Shown: one piece after another, positions 23,365-31,428 of the stretch
Numbering within the stretch: position 1 is the stretch's first letter
How the letters are laid out: every line of letters starts with the position of its first letter
Source of the DNA: Acinetobacter sp. LoGeW2-3
Lineage (GTDB): Bacteria > Pseudomonadota > Gammaproteobacteria > Pseudomonadales > Moraxellaceae
DNA length: 64,000 bases
Assembly: GCF_002688565.1 (NCBI RefSeq)
Contig: NZ_CP024012.1
Span: 115,400 to 179,399 of the forward strand
Direction of reading: 5' to 3'
The notes under the pieces: model-generated
The model's input: only the letters and a program-made list of their open reading frames with translations
Database searches by the model: none
Told to the model about the DNA's origin: nothing
Position numbers and translations under genes: made by a program

Positions 23365-24495
23365 TTAGCCTTTTGCTGTACGTTTCAGCTTTTGTGGATC
23401 ATCGAATGGCAGTGTGTGTGTTATGGCACTTACCTCCAGACTGCCTTTAACCTGGATCGATCTGCCCTGTACAGCATAGTCCACATCAACACGGGCAATT
23501 GCCACAGATTTCCCGGTCAATGGTGAGTACATACCGCAGGTGATCACACCAATTTTTTTGTCACCATCCCAAAGTGTATCTCCCATTTCTGAGGCTTGCG
23601 TGCCTTCCAGTAGTACACCAAATATTTTAAAGCGTTCTTTATCCTGTAAACGTTGATGCTCATAACAGCCGCGGAACTCACCTTTTGTAGGAGAAACGGT
23701 AAAATCTAGTCCCAGTTCCCACAGCGTGTCTCCACAGGTGTCATTTTCAAATGGGAAATATTCAGAGTTATCATAAGGGAAAAACAGCAGGTAACTTTCA
23801 GTACGCAACCAGTCCAGTGTAGTAAATGAACAAGGAATAATCCCATAAGAGGCCCCCCTCTCTAGGATGGTTTCCCAGATCATCGGTGCATCTGCTGCCT
23901 TACAGAAAATCTCATAGCCACGCTCACCTGTATATCCAGTACGGGAGATCATCACCGGAGCCCCAAATAGCTTGGTTTGCAGATGATGGAAATATGGCAA
24001 ATCCCGAATGCCCGGCACATGTTCAGCCAGGAAATCTACCGCGAAAGGTCCCTGCAATGACAGGTCATGCAGGTCATCATCAAACAGGACCGCCACTTGA
24101 CGTCCCACAGCTGAACGCACCAGCATTTCATGACCAATCCCAGTACCATGTACCACCATAAAAGCATTCGGTCCGGTACGGTAAATCACGCAATCATCTA
24201 CAAATTTACCCTGTTCATTCAGCATCGTAGCATAGACTGACTTGCCCGGATAGAGTTTAGAAATATCCCGTGTAGTGGCATATTCCAGCAGGCTTTCCGC
24301 ATGAGGTCCTACATAATGGACTTTTTTCAGGCCTGAAACATCCATCAATCCGGCTTTGGTACGAATAGCAGTATAGTGATCTGCAATATCTGAGTTATAA
24401 GTCCATGCGGTGCCCATCCCGTTCCAGTCTTCTAGTTTTGAGCCAAGCTGACGGTGATGAGTAGCTAGGGCGGAAATACGCCAAGAATTTGCCAT
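23365..24495 (-). CDS. dmmD: Dimethylamine monooxygenase-associated GcvT-like THF protein
   Basis: The 376-residue aminomethyltransferase (GcvT) fold protein shows YTAIRTKAGLMDVSGLKKVHYVGP, LSLQGPFAVDFLA, SRTGYTGERGYEIFC and LDWLRTESYLLFF. In dmmDABC clusters of marine bacteria a GcvT-like DmmD accompanies the monooxygenase and is thought to capture the released formaldehyde on THF. It is the last gene of the minus-strand dmmC-B-A-D run, 47 bp after dmmA. By sequence alone it could be called a glycine-cleavage T-protein or DMSP-demethylase-like protein; the operon decides. Confidence 0.8.
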   Translation of the reverse strand: MANSWRISALATHHRQLGSKLEDWNGMGTAWTYNSDIADHYTAIRTKAGLMDVSGLKKVHYVGPHAESLLEYATTRDISKLYPGKSVYATMLNEQGKFVDDCVIYRTGPNAFMVVHGTGIGHEMLVRSAVGRQVAVLFDDDLHDLSLQGPFAVDFLAEHVPGIRDLPYFHHLQTKLFGAPVMISRTGYTGERGYEIFCKAADAPMIWETILERGASYGIIPCSFTTLDWLRTESYLLFFPYDNSEYFPFENDTCGDTLWELGLDFTVSPTKGEFRGCYEHQRLQDKERFKIFGVLLEGTQASEMGDTLWDGDKKIGVITCGMYSPLTGKSVAIARVDVDYAVQGRSIQVKGSLEVSAITHTLPFDDPQKLKRTAKG

Positions 24496-24542
24496 TCGAT
24501 TAGATTCCTTAAATGAATAATTTATTTATCAGTTGCTAAGAG

Positions 24543-25562
24543 TTAATTGTTGTCTGAATCAAATTGACTCAGCCATTGCACAAGGGGTTCACGGTATTCA
24601 CTAATGCCTTTATAGTCGGCAATAGGCTCTGGTAAATCACGAATCACACGGTGCAAACGCTGAGCCCAAGCTGGATTCGTGCATAGGTCATTCAGGCTGA
24701 TCAGATAGGTACGAATACTAAATAGCAGTGCATTGCTCGGTGCCAGGCGTGGCATCATTTGCAGTTCGACACGCAGATGTAACATATGACCGGCATTTTC
24801 AGCCGTGACCAGACTTCGTTCATATCCCCAGAGGTAATAAGTTTCGGATGAGGTATCCATACGTGGATTGACCGTCATGGTCCAGTTCAGACGGCGGTAA
24901 GGCTGCCCAACCTGAATGTTCAACAGGAACTTGAGTGCTCGATCGAATACCCCCAAGTTATGGGCTAGCTGTGGAACTGGTGCATGCCACTGCTTGAAGC
25001 TCATGCCAGCATCGAAATTCAATGACCAATCTGCAGGGCCGGTGATCATGCCCGTGTCCATAAACAGGTCACCATCACGCTGATCCAGAATTGCTACATC
25101 CCCTTGAAACTGGCGGCTAATAAATTCAAACGGATGCATTGGCAGTGTTTCTGTGTCCCCAAAAACAAACTGCTGATCAATATTCAGCGGTCGATTGGTC
25201 CAGTGCCAGTGATTGCCACGTTTGCTGAGTTGGAAATGCTCCGGATAATCTGTAGCGTAACGCTCCATGACCATCGCCAGAAAATCCCAGCTCGCCTGCA
25301 GCATATGTGGCATGATAATGCAGCGTTTAGGATCCTGTTCTAGGGTCAGACGACGCTCATTCATTTCCGTAACATAATGTTCATCTATATCAAACCAATG
25401 CTCGAAAATAGTCCCTGGCCTTGACGTTGCAGGTTCGATATTGACCGAATACATGTATTGGTCTTCTGGAAATGGAAATGGAAAACGTTCGATTGCTTTT
25501 CTGCTGTTGTAATAGCTGAACTCATCATGCATGTTTTCATTGGGATTGAATTGCACGGTCAT
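24543..25562 (-). CDS. dmmA: Haem-dependent dimethylamine monooxygenase, catalytic subunit (DUF3445)
   Basis: The 339-residue protein belongs to the haem-dependent oxidative N-demethylase family (DUF3445): EHWFDIDEHYVTEMNERR, WTNRPLNIDQ, DVAILDQRDGDLFMDTGMITGPADWSLNFDAGMSF, WTMTVNPRMDTSSETYYLWGYERSLV, HLRVELQMMPRLAPSNALLFSIRTYLI. It oxidises dimethylamine to methylamine and formaldehyde. The ATG at 25562 follows AGGGGA; the frame stays open upstream only because it overlaps dmmB. The subunit letter follows the dmmDABC nomenclature as I recall it; some databases give the DmmA name to the small subunit. Confidence 0.85.
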   Translation of the reverse strand: MTVQFNPNENMHDEFSYYNSRKAIERFPFPFPEDQYMYSVNIEPATSRPGTIFEHWFDIDEHYVTEMNERRLTLEQDPKRCIIMPHMLQASWDFLAMVMERYATDYPEHFQLSKRGNHWHWTNRPLNIDQQFVFGDTETLPMHPFEFISRQFQGDVAILDQRDGDLFMDTGMITGPADWSLNFDAGMSFKQWHAPVPQLAHNLGVFDRALKFLLNIQVGQPYRRLNWTMTVNPRMDTSSETYYLWGYERSLVTAENAGHMLHLRVELQMMPRLAPSNALLFSIRTYLISLNDLCTNPAWAQRLHRVIRDLPEPIADYKGISEYREPLVQWLSQFDSDNN

Positions 25563-25579
25563 TGCGTTTTCCCCTGTTG

Positions 25580-26524
25580 TTATATATCTAAATGAAGGCA
25601 TTGCCTGGCTTTGGCGCGCGAAACACACGGCATCAGCAGACTTTGTTGTTCCTGTAGGCTGAGATAATGATCCAGATGTTCCACTTCTCCCGCACTGTAC
25701 GGCGTTACGCACTGGCCGCAGACCCCACCGCGGCAAAGATTGGGTATCTCTACTCCATTAGCTTCCAGAGCTTCCAGCATGCTGAAATCACTAGCCACAT
25801 GTATGTTTCTATCGGATTTAGTCAGATGCACATCAAATGCAATACCCGGTGCCGGTGAGTTAAATGCTTCCCAATGCACCCGATTCGGTGACCAGCCCAA
25901 TTTTTCAGCCGTGGAGGCAACTGCCTGAATCAGACGTTCAGGCCCACAGATATAGACATGAGTATTCAGATGCTGCTGACTGAGTAGTGCTTCGACATCC
26001 AGCCGCTGCTGGTTTTTTTCTGAATAGATATGCACCTGATCATTGAACAGCTGTTTCAAGTCTGCTTCATAGGCATTACTGATACCGTCACGGCAGGCAT
26101 AGTGCAGTTCAAAACTGTCACCCGCATGCAACATAAAACGCATATGTGACATGAATGGAGTAATACCAATGCCTCCGGCAATAAAGATATGATGCTGTGC
26201 CTGCGAGTGAATCGAAAAAAGATTGAGTGGTGCTAAAATGCTGAGCTGGTCACCCACTTTAACCTGTTCATGCAGATATCTGGAGCCGCCACGGGACTGT
26301 TCCTGCAAGCGTACGGCAATTTTGTATTCATGTTGATCATAAGGGTCATTCAGTAATGAATATGCATTACGCAATACACGGTCAGGCAGCGGCAGTTGCA
26401 CCACAATATGACTGCCTGAAGAAAATGGCAGTAGCGGATGATCCACTGCTTCAAAACTAAATTCACGAATAACCGGCGTAATCTGCTGAATTTCCTTAAC
26501 ACGTACAGAAATATTTAAACTCAT
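25580..26524 (-). CDS. dmmB: Dimethylamine monooxygenase reductase subunit
   Basis: The 314-residue ferredoxin-NAD(P)H reductase of the phthalate dioxygenase reductase type has an FMN/FAD domain (RNAYSLLNDP), an NAD domain (HIFIAGGIGITPFMSHM; HVYICGPERLIQAV) and a C-terminal plant-type 2Fe-2S domain (NLCRGGVCGQCVTPY ... LLMPCVSRAK). It supplies electrons to the haem subunit. The ATG at 26524 has GGGAG 7 bases upstream and overlaps the dmmC stop as ATGA. The dmmA start follows after 17 bp. Confidence 0.87.
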   Translation of the reverse strand: MSLNISVRVKEIQQITPVIREFSFEAVDHPLLPFSSGSHIVVQLPLPDRVLRNAYSLLNDPYDQHEYKIAVRLQEQSRGGSRYLHEQVKVGDQLSILAPLNLFSIHSQAQHHIFIAGGIGITPFMSHMRFMLHAGDSFELHYACRDGISNAYEADLKQLFNDQVHIYSEKNQQRLDVEALLSQQHLNTHVYICGPERLIQAVASTAEKLGWSPNRVHWEAFNSPAPGIAFDVHLTKSDRNIHVASDFSMLEALEANGVEIPNLCRGGVCGQCVTPYSAGEVEHLDHYLSLQEQQSLLMPCVSRAKARQCLHLDI

Positions 26525-27051
26525 GATGCTGCTCCCAATGGCTGATGAACATTTGCACAGACGCCCATATATGCACCCAGTCGCTGTGAAAAATGAGCAC
26601 GTATCATGAGATGAACTTTGCACTGTTCACAGGTGCAATATTCTTTTTCTTGGGTAATTTGCTGATGACCACAATGTACACAGTACACTTGCTTCTTTGG
26701 CTGCCCATCTGTATGCAGGATCTGGGTAAACTCCTCTTTCAAACAGCCCAGCTGAGTCAAAGAGCGCTGTATTTTCCAGATAAAAGTTTCATTGCCTACC
26801 ACAATACTATGTACGCCTGCCTTGGCCTGACTCAGGTATTGAGTCAGAGCATGCAGCACTGCTTCTAGTCCATATTCATCCGCAGATGGCTGGATCAGCA
26901 ACTGGTATGGGGTAGCTTCGCCTAAATGACCTCTAATCTGTTCAAGCACTGCATCATCTTCCTGTTCTATCAAGATCAAATAGGAGGAAGCAGAAATTCG
27001 AATATCGCGGTAATCCTGATAAGTTGGTGTACTGTGCATAGTATTCGACAT
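26521..27051 (-). CDS. dmmC: Dimethylamine monooxygenase small subunit
   Basis: The 176-residue protein has a C-terminal cysteine cluster (YCVHCGHQQITQ, then EYCTCEQCKVHL) that looks like a metal site, preceded by a domain with VGNETFIWKIQRSLTQLG. Small Cys-rich proteins of this kind are constant partners of the DUF3445 oxygenase and reductase in dmm operons. ATG 27051 is chosen over an upstream TTG; AGGGGA lies 12 bases away, and a second ATG at 27039 is possible. First gene of the operon. The letter C follows the marine dmmDABC scheme and is uncertain. Confidence 0.75.
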   Translation of the reverse strand: MSNTMHSTPTYQDYRDIRISASSYLILIEQEDDAVLEQIRGHLGEATPYQLLIQPSADEYGLEAVLHALTQYLSQAKAGVHSIVVGNETFIWKIQRSLTQLGCLKEEFTQILHTDGQPKKQVYCVHCGHQQITQEKEYCTCEQCKVHLMIRAHFSQRLGAYMGVCANVHQPLGAAS

Positions 27052-27177
27052 CAGCTGAACGCATCCCCTGAAAACGTTATGGTTCAATATTTAAAGGATT
27101 CCTGAGTCCTGCACTATTCCCTAAAAAACATACTCCATTTGAGGTATGCAGCTGGTCTGCAACTCCACCTTTCACAT

Positions 27178-27208
27178 AAAAAAGCAGAACCGAAGGCTCA
27201 GGTTCTGC
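27178..27208 (-). terminator. Terminator of tmm
   Basis: Minus-strand hairpin GCAGAACC/GGTTCTGC with loop, followed by six T residues, 32 bp after the tmm stop. The dmm promoter must lie in 27052-27183. Confidence 0.85.
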
Positions 27209-27239
27209 CGGAAAGGAACTTTATTTTGGAGTAGAAGAA

Positions 27240-28604
27240 TTACCCTGCTTTTTGCTTTACTGTAGATCCAGCATGTAGATAAGCATCTAGGGAGTCGTCC
27301 AGTGCTTCCAGCCATGTAGTGTGATGTGGGGAGGCTTGGGTACCTGTCATTAAAGAACGATAGGTATGATCCCGGAAGGTCATAATGTTTTCTTTCTTAT
27401 GTTTTTTCCAGGCCAGAAAAGTCTGTCGCACACCTTCAATATCAAAGGTCGGATAATCTGTCTGTTCAATTAAACGCATGATGTAATCCCCCTGAAACTT
27501 ATACATGGCATGCACATCCTCCAGAGATTTTTCTGCCTCATGCCATGCTAATGTGTCAGCCTGCATTTCCAGCAAAGATGGCAATTTGATCCGGCCCAGC
27601 ATGACATCACGGGCAAACCAAGCCTGTGCATCAAACATATTGAAGGAATACCATTGATCCTGCATGCCTAAGTAAAACAGTTTTGGATTCTGTTCCCACA
27701 CCACTCCTTGGTATAGATTTAATGGATACAGAATATTATTGGTTCTTAAACTCAAGGATCCTTCAATAAATGGAAAATGGTGCAGATAGCCTGTACACAA
27801 AATGATGGCATCTACAGCCGCTGAACTGCCATCCTGAAAATAAGCATGGGTCTGATCCACATGAGTCAACTGTGGTCGTTCAGACCAGTTTTCTGGCCAC
27901 TTATAGCCCATTGGGGCGCTGCGGTAACAGCTGATGATATTTCTGGCTCCATATTTATAGCACTGCGAGCCGATATCTTCTGCGGAATAGCTACTGCCGA
28001 CAATTAACACATTTTTGTTTTTGAATTCTAGTGCATCACGAAAATCATGAGCATGCAAAATACGCCCACCAAATTTTTCGAAGCCTGGATATTCAGGAAT
28101 CCGCGGTGTAGAAAAATGTCCAGATGCCACCACGACATAATCAAATGTTTCAGTATAGGTTCGCTCATCAGCATAATCATGTACCGTCACTGAAAACAGC
28201 TGGCTTACATCGTCAAAGCTAACATAGCGTACTGCAGTATTAAAACGTACATATTGGCGGACATTGGCTTTTTCTACGCGTCCTTTAATATAATCCCACA
28301 GGACTTCACGCGGTGGATAAGAGCCTATGGGACGGCCAAAATGCTCATCAAAGGTATAATCAGCAAACTCCAGACATTCTTTTGGCCCATTTGACCATAG
28401 ATAGCGATACATACTGCTATGTACTGGCTCTCCGTGCTCATCCATCCCCGTATGCCAGGTGTAATTCCACTGTCCACCCCAGTCGGCCTGTTTTTCAAAG
28501 CAGACTAATTCTGGAATTTCAACACCTTTCGCCTGTGCAGACTGAAATGCTCTTAATTGCGCCATTCCGCTTGGCCCAGCCCCAATAATTGCAACTCGTG
28601 TCAT
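27240..28604 (-). CDS. tmm: Trimethylamine monooxygenase (flavin monooxygenase)
   Basis: The 454-residue FMO starts with the FAD motif [17 protein letters not shown]. It carries the FMO fingerprint [11 protein letters not shown] (FxGxxxHxxxF) and an NADPH motif [51 protein letters not shown] and [15 protein letters not shown] closely resemble bacterial Tmm enzymes of Methylophaga and Roseobacter. It oxidises TMA to TMA N-oxide with NADPH and O2 in the cytoplasm. ATG 28604 has GGAG 7-10 bases upstream. It follows the PAS gene by 116 bp on the same strand. Confidence 0.92.
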   Translation of the reverse strand: MTRVAIIGAGPSGMAQLRAFQSAQAKGVEIPELVCFEKQADWGGQWNYTWHTGMDEHGEPVHSSMYRYLWSNGPKECLEFADYTFDEHFGRPIGSYPPREVLWDYIKGRVEKANVRQYVRFNTAVRYVSFDDVSQLFSVTVHDYADERTYTETFDYVVVASGHFSTPRIPEYPGFEKFGGRILHAHDFRDALEFKNKNVLIVGSSYSAEDIGSQCYKYGARNIISCYRSAPMGYKWPENWSERPQLTHVDQTHAYFQDGSSAAVDAIILCTGYLHHFPFIEGSLSLRTNNILYPLNLYQGVVWEQNPKLFYLGMQDQWYSFNMFDAQAWFARDVMLGRIKLPSLLEMQADTLAWHEAEKSLEDVHAMYKFQGDYIMRLIEQTDYPTFDIEGVRQTFLAWKKHKKENIMTFRDHTYRSLMTGTQASPHHTTWLEALDDSLDAYLHAGSTVKQKAG

Positions 28605-28691
28605 GGTGGATCTCCATGTTTGTATTAAACAAATGCGATGTTGCAAATAACTTAGCGTGTGAAGAAAGTTCAGGTAATTCCTCAGAATGAG

Positions 28692-28705
28692 TACACAATT
28701 GTGTA
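28692..28705. promoter_or_regulatory. Perfect palindrome TACACAATTGTGTA upstream of tmm
   Basis: A 14-bp perfect palindrome lies 88 bp upstream of the tmm start, in the gap after the PAS gene. It is a candidate binding site for the LuxR-type response regulator encoded 0.8 kb away, or part of a hairpin ending the PAS transcript (a T run follows on the plus strand only). Confidence 0.35.
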
Positions 28706-28720
28706 TATATTTTTTTAATT

Positions 28721-29503
28721 TTAATGCAGGGTTTCAGCCTGTGTTTGAAAGACGATGCCATCTATTCCCAGCACCATACCACTGTCAGAATAAACGCCCT
28801 GACCAATTTCCTGTACCCAGCGCACGTGGTCTGTGCCATCCATTAGCCGGTAACGGATATGAAAGCAGCCATGCTGCTCTAGTGCCTGTTGGATGTTTTG
28901 CCAGACATACTCGCGATCATCTGGATGGATCAGCTGGCCATAGAGTGGAGTATTGAGGAGCTCTTGCTCATTGTGTCCTGTAATCCGTTGGCAGCCTTCA
29001 CTGACATATTCCATAGTCCAGTCACGGTTATTACGTGAACGGTACATCATCATAGGCATCCGCTGCAGGACGCCTTTTAACATCCGCTGCTGTGCATCTT
29101 TGACACTACGTGCTTTAACCAGATCTGTCTGCTCTCTGGCAATCATGCACCAGATTCGTCTAAAAGAACTTGTACCCTCAGGCTCAAGTTCAATTTTCTG
29201 AATAGTAGCCTCAAACCATGCTAGTGCCTGCAGATGATCAATGAACCGTATATGTAATGGTTTACCCAGCTGTGATTGCATTTCTTTGACGAAACTATAT
29301 AAATCTTCAGGATAAAGATGGGAGGTTAAATCGCCTGTACCAGCATGACTGAAATTGTGCCAGGCCTGATTGGCCTTGAGAATTCGCATCTGTTCATCAA
29401 AAATCACGACACCTTCCTGTAGCTGCTCTAAGACAGGCGTCCAGCATTGTTCCAAAACTACATTATCATTCAGTGAATAAATATCTGAAATTATAGGTGA
29501 CAT
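28721..29503 (-). CDS. Cytoplasmic protein with two PAS domains
   Basis: The 260-residue protein has two PAS-like domains: residues about 25-110 ([24 protein letters not shown]) and 150-250 ([22 protein letters not shown], then [18 protein letters not shown] and a PAC-like [18 protein letters not shown]). It has no kinase, DNA-binding or membrane segment, so it would be a pure sensory partner. Its gene follows the response regulator with a 3-bp gap in a histidine kinase-regulator-PAS operon. The ligand could be a methylated amine or redox state; not determinable here. Confidence 0.82.
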   Translation of the reverse strand: MSPIISDIYSLNDNVVLEQCWTPVLEQLQEGVVIFDEQMRILKANQAWHNFSHAGTGDLTSHLYPEDLYSFVKEMQSQLGKPLHIRFIDHLQALAWFEATIQKIELEPEGTSSFRRIWCMIAREQTDLVKARSVKDAQQRMLKGVLQRMPMMMYRSRNNRDWTMEYVSEGCQRITGHNEQELLNTPLYGQLIHPDDREYVWQNIQQALEQHGCFHIRYRLMDGTDHVRWVQEIGQGVYSDSGMVLGIDGIVFQTQAETLH

Positions 29504-29506
29504 ATT

Positions 29507-30199
29507 TCAACCCTCTTCTACAGCATTGAATTCTGAAAGATTCAGGTTTTGGTGTGCCCAAACTGATAGTTCCAGCCTGGAGTGTAAATTCAATTTACGC
29601 AGCAGATTTTTCACATACACTTTTACTGTGCCATCACTAATTCCCAGTTCCCTTGCGATTAATTTATTGTTTAATCCTTTGGCAATCAGCTTCAGTGTTT
29701 CCCGTTCGCGCTGGGTCATATCATGCAACAAGTGTGCATTGTGCTGCTGTCTAGACACAGGTTTCTGAACCGGCATGCTTCTGAATTGTTGTGCCAGAAT
29801 ATGAATACTTCTCTCTTGCAATACCGTTTTTCCTGCATATACCTGGTACAGATTCTCCAGGATCACTTCAGGCAAGGTATCTTTGGCTAAAAATCCATGT
29901 GCACCATAGCGTAGCGCATCTAGCAGAGCCTGCTCCTCCTCACATGCTGTCAGCATGATAACCTTGAGCTGATGCTCACGAGAGCTCAGTGCTTTCAACA
30001 CTTCAATGCCTGACATTTCTGGCATTTGAATGTCCAGCAAAAGAATATCTGGACAGGCATGACCGAGTGACTGGATAAAATCATATCCGGATGAATATTC
30101 CTGCATCAGGCTAAAGTCATCAGACTGCCGGATGATATCAGTCACCCCACGACGAAATAGTGCGTGATCGTCAACAATACTGACCTGAATAGATGGCAT
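29507..30199 (-). CDS. NarL/FixJ-type response regulator
   Basis: The 230-residue regulator has a receiver domain with acidic pair D10/D11, phospho-acceptor Asp56 in DILLLDIQMPEMSG, a Thr in VIMLTA and Lys in FLAKDT. The C-terminal LuxR helix-turn-helix reads LTQRERETLKLIAKGLNNKLIARELGISDGTVKVYVKNLLRKL, with MTQRE at its start. It is coupled to the histidine kinase gene by a 3-bp gap. It is likely to activate tdm, tmm or dmm, much as FlhR-type regulators act on C1 genes in Paracoccus; that comparison is inference. Confidence 0.9.
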   Translation of the reverse strand: MPSIQVSIVDDHALFRRGVTDIIRQSDDFSLMQEYSSGYDFIQSLGHACPDILLLDIQMPEMSGIEVLKALSSREHQLKVIMLTACEEEQALLDALRYGAHGFLAKDTLPEVILENLYQVYAGKTVLQERSIHILAQQFRSMPVQKPVSRQQHNAHLLHDMTQRERETLKLIAKGLNNKLIARELGISDGTVKVYVKNLLRKLNLHSRLELSVWAHQNLNLSEFNAVEEG

Positions 30200-30202
30200 G
30201 AA

Positions 30203-31378
30203 TCAGTCCTCCGAAGCCAACTGCAATTTTAAATCTACGCAGGTTCCATGAGGCTGCACCGGGTAAATGCGCAGCACCGCCCCGATCCGCTCTGCACGTT
30301 CCTGCATGATCTCCAGCCCAAAGCTGTCTTTACGTTTAAGTTCTGGACGAATCCCCTGTCCATTGTCAGAAATGCAGATATGCAGATGACTCACTTGAAT
30401 TTCTAGCGTCACTTTGGCATATGACGCATGAGCATGACGCACAATATTGCTTAAGCTTTCCCGAATGATATATAGCACCTGTACAGACTGTCTGGGCTGG
30501 ATACTGATGTGATGCACCCGATGATCGAGCTCAAAGACAATACTGGACTGCTGTTCAAATTCCTGAATAACTTTTTTTAAAGCCACAATAAAATCGAGTT
30601 CCTGATAGGCTAATCTGGAGGCAGTGATCAGTTCACGCACCTGCTGATAGGCATAATGGGTATAACTAGAAATTTCTTCGACCTGTTCATAAAATTCTGG
30701 ATACTTTCCCTGTTTGCATTGCTGGCACAGTTGTGCTGATTTTAATCTTAAGAAACCTAGAATCTGGGCAATGCTGTCATGCAGATCTGCTGAAAATGCT
30801 TTCCTTTCCTGTTGCAGCACATCCTGTATATAACGTTTCTGCTGATCACGTTCTTGAAAGCCTTGCTGAATACATTTATCCAGCTGCCGGAGCAAAGGCT
30901 GATGAGCCTGGTGGCTATCATTAATATTCAAATACAACCGCCATACCATAAAGTCTTGACCGACCAGCATTAGATCTGCGACATGCTGACCGATGTACAC
31001 CGTTTCTGCCCAGCTTTGAATATCACTATGTGAAGATAATGGCAGCAGTATCTGCTGGATCCGTGTGATAGCTGATGCCCTCAGCCCCTCCTCCACCGCA
31101 TGATAGATAAAACATTCCTGAGTAAACGGATAACACAGCACAACCGCACAGTCCGGGATATGTTCCACTGGTTGTTGCGATTTCAGATACTCCAGACATT
31201 TGGGCAATTCACTGTTCAAATCCTTAACATGGCTCAGCTGATTTTTCAGCTGTAAACAATAGGACTCAAACCTGTACGCTGCCAGTTCCTGCTGAAGCTG
31301 CTTGACTTGAGCAAGCATGCCGTTTTGCTCATGCTCAAATAATGCATTCTTTCCGTAATCCATCATTTTTGCACTCAT
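30203..31378 (-). CDS. Cytoplasmic sensor histidine kinase (NarX-like)
   Basis: The 391-residue kinase has an N-terminal GAF-like sensory region without membrane helices (DCAVVLCYPFTQECFIYHAVEEG), a HisKA_3 dimerisation domain with the phospho-acceptor His200 (FSADLHDSIAQILGFLRLK) and an HATPase_c domain (IIRESLSNIVRHAHASYAKV; ISDNGQGIRP; SFGLEIMQERAERIGA). It phosphorylates the adjacent response regulator. The absence of transmembrane segments indicates an intracellular signal. It is divergent from tdm with only 50 bp between, so a shared control region is likely. Confidence 0.9.
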   Translation of the reverse strand: MSAKMMDYGKNALFEHEQNGMLAQVKQLQQELAAYRFESYCLQLKNQLSHVKDLNSELPKCLEYLKSQQPVEHIPDCAVVLCYPFTQECFIYHAVEEGLRASAITRIQQILLPLSSHSDIQSWAETVYIGQHVADLMLVGQDFMVWRLYLNINDSHQAHQPLLRQLDKCIQQGFQERDQQKRYIQDVLQQERKAFSADLHDSIAQILGFLRLKSAQLCQQCKQGKYPEFYEQVEEISSYTHYAYQQVRELITASRLAYQELDFIVALKKVIQEFEQQSSIVFELDHRVHHISIQPRQSVQVLYIIRESLSNIVRHAHASYAKVTLEIQVSHLHICISDNGQGIRPELKRKDSFGLEIMQERAERIGAVLRIYPVQPHGTCVDLKLQLASED

Positions 31379-31428
31379 ATCGTTCCATAAAAATAATAAT
31401 TCGAATTTATTCTTAATAGTTATATTTT

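Noticed and set aside
23365..24495. Calling the GcvT-like protein a DMSP demethylase or glycine-cleavage T-protein
   Set aside because: No DMSP or glycine cleavage partners (gcvH, gcvP) are present, and it is in the same operon as the dimethylamine monooxygenase subunits.
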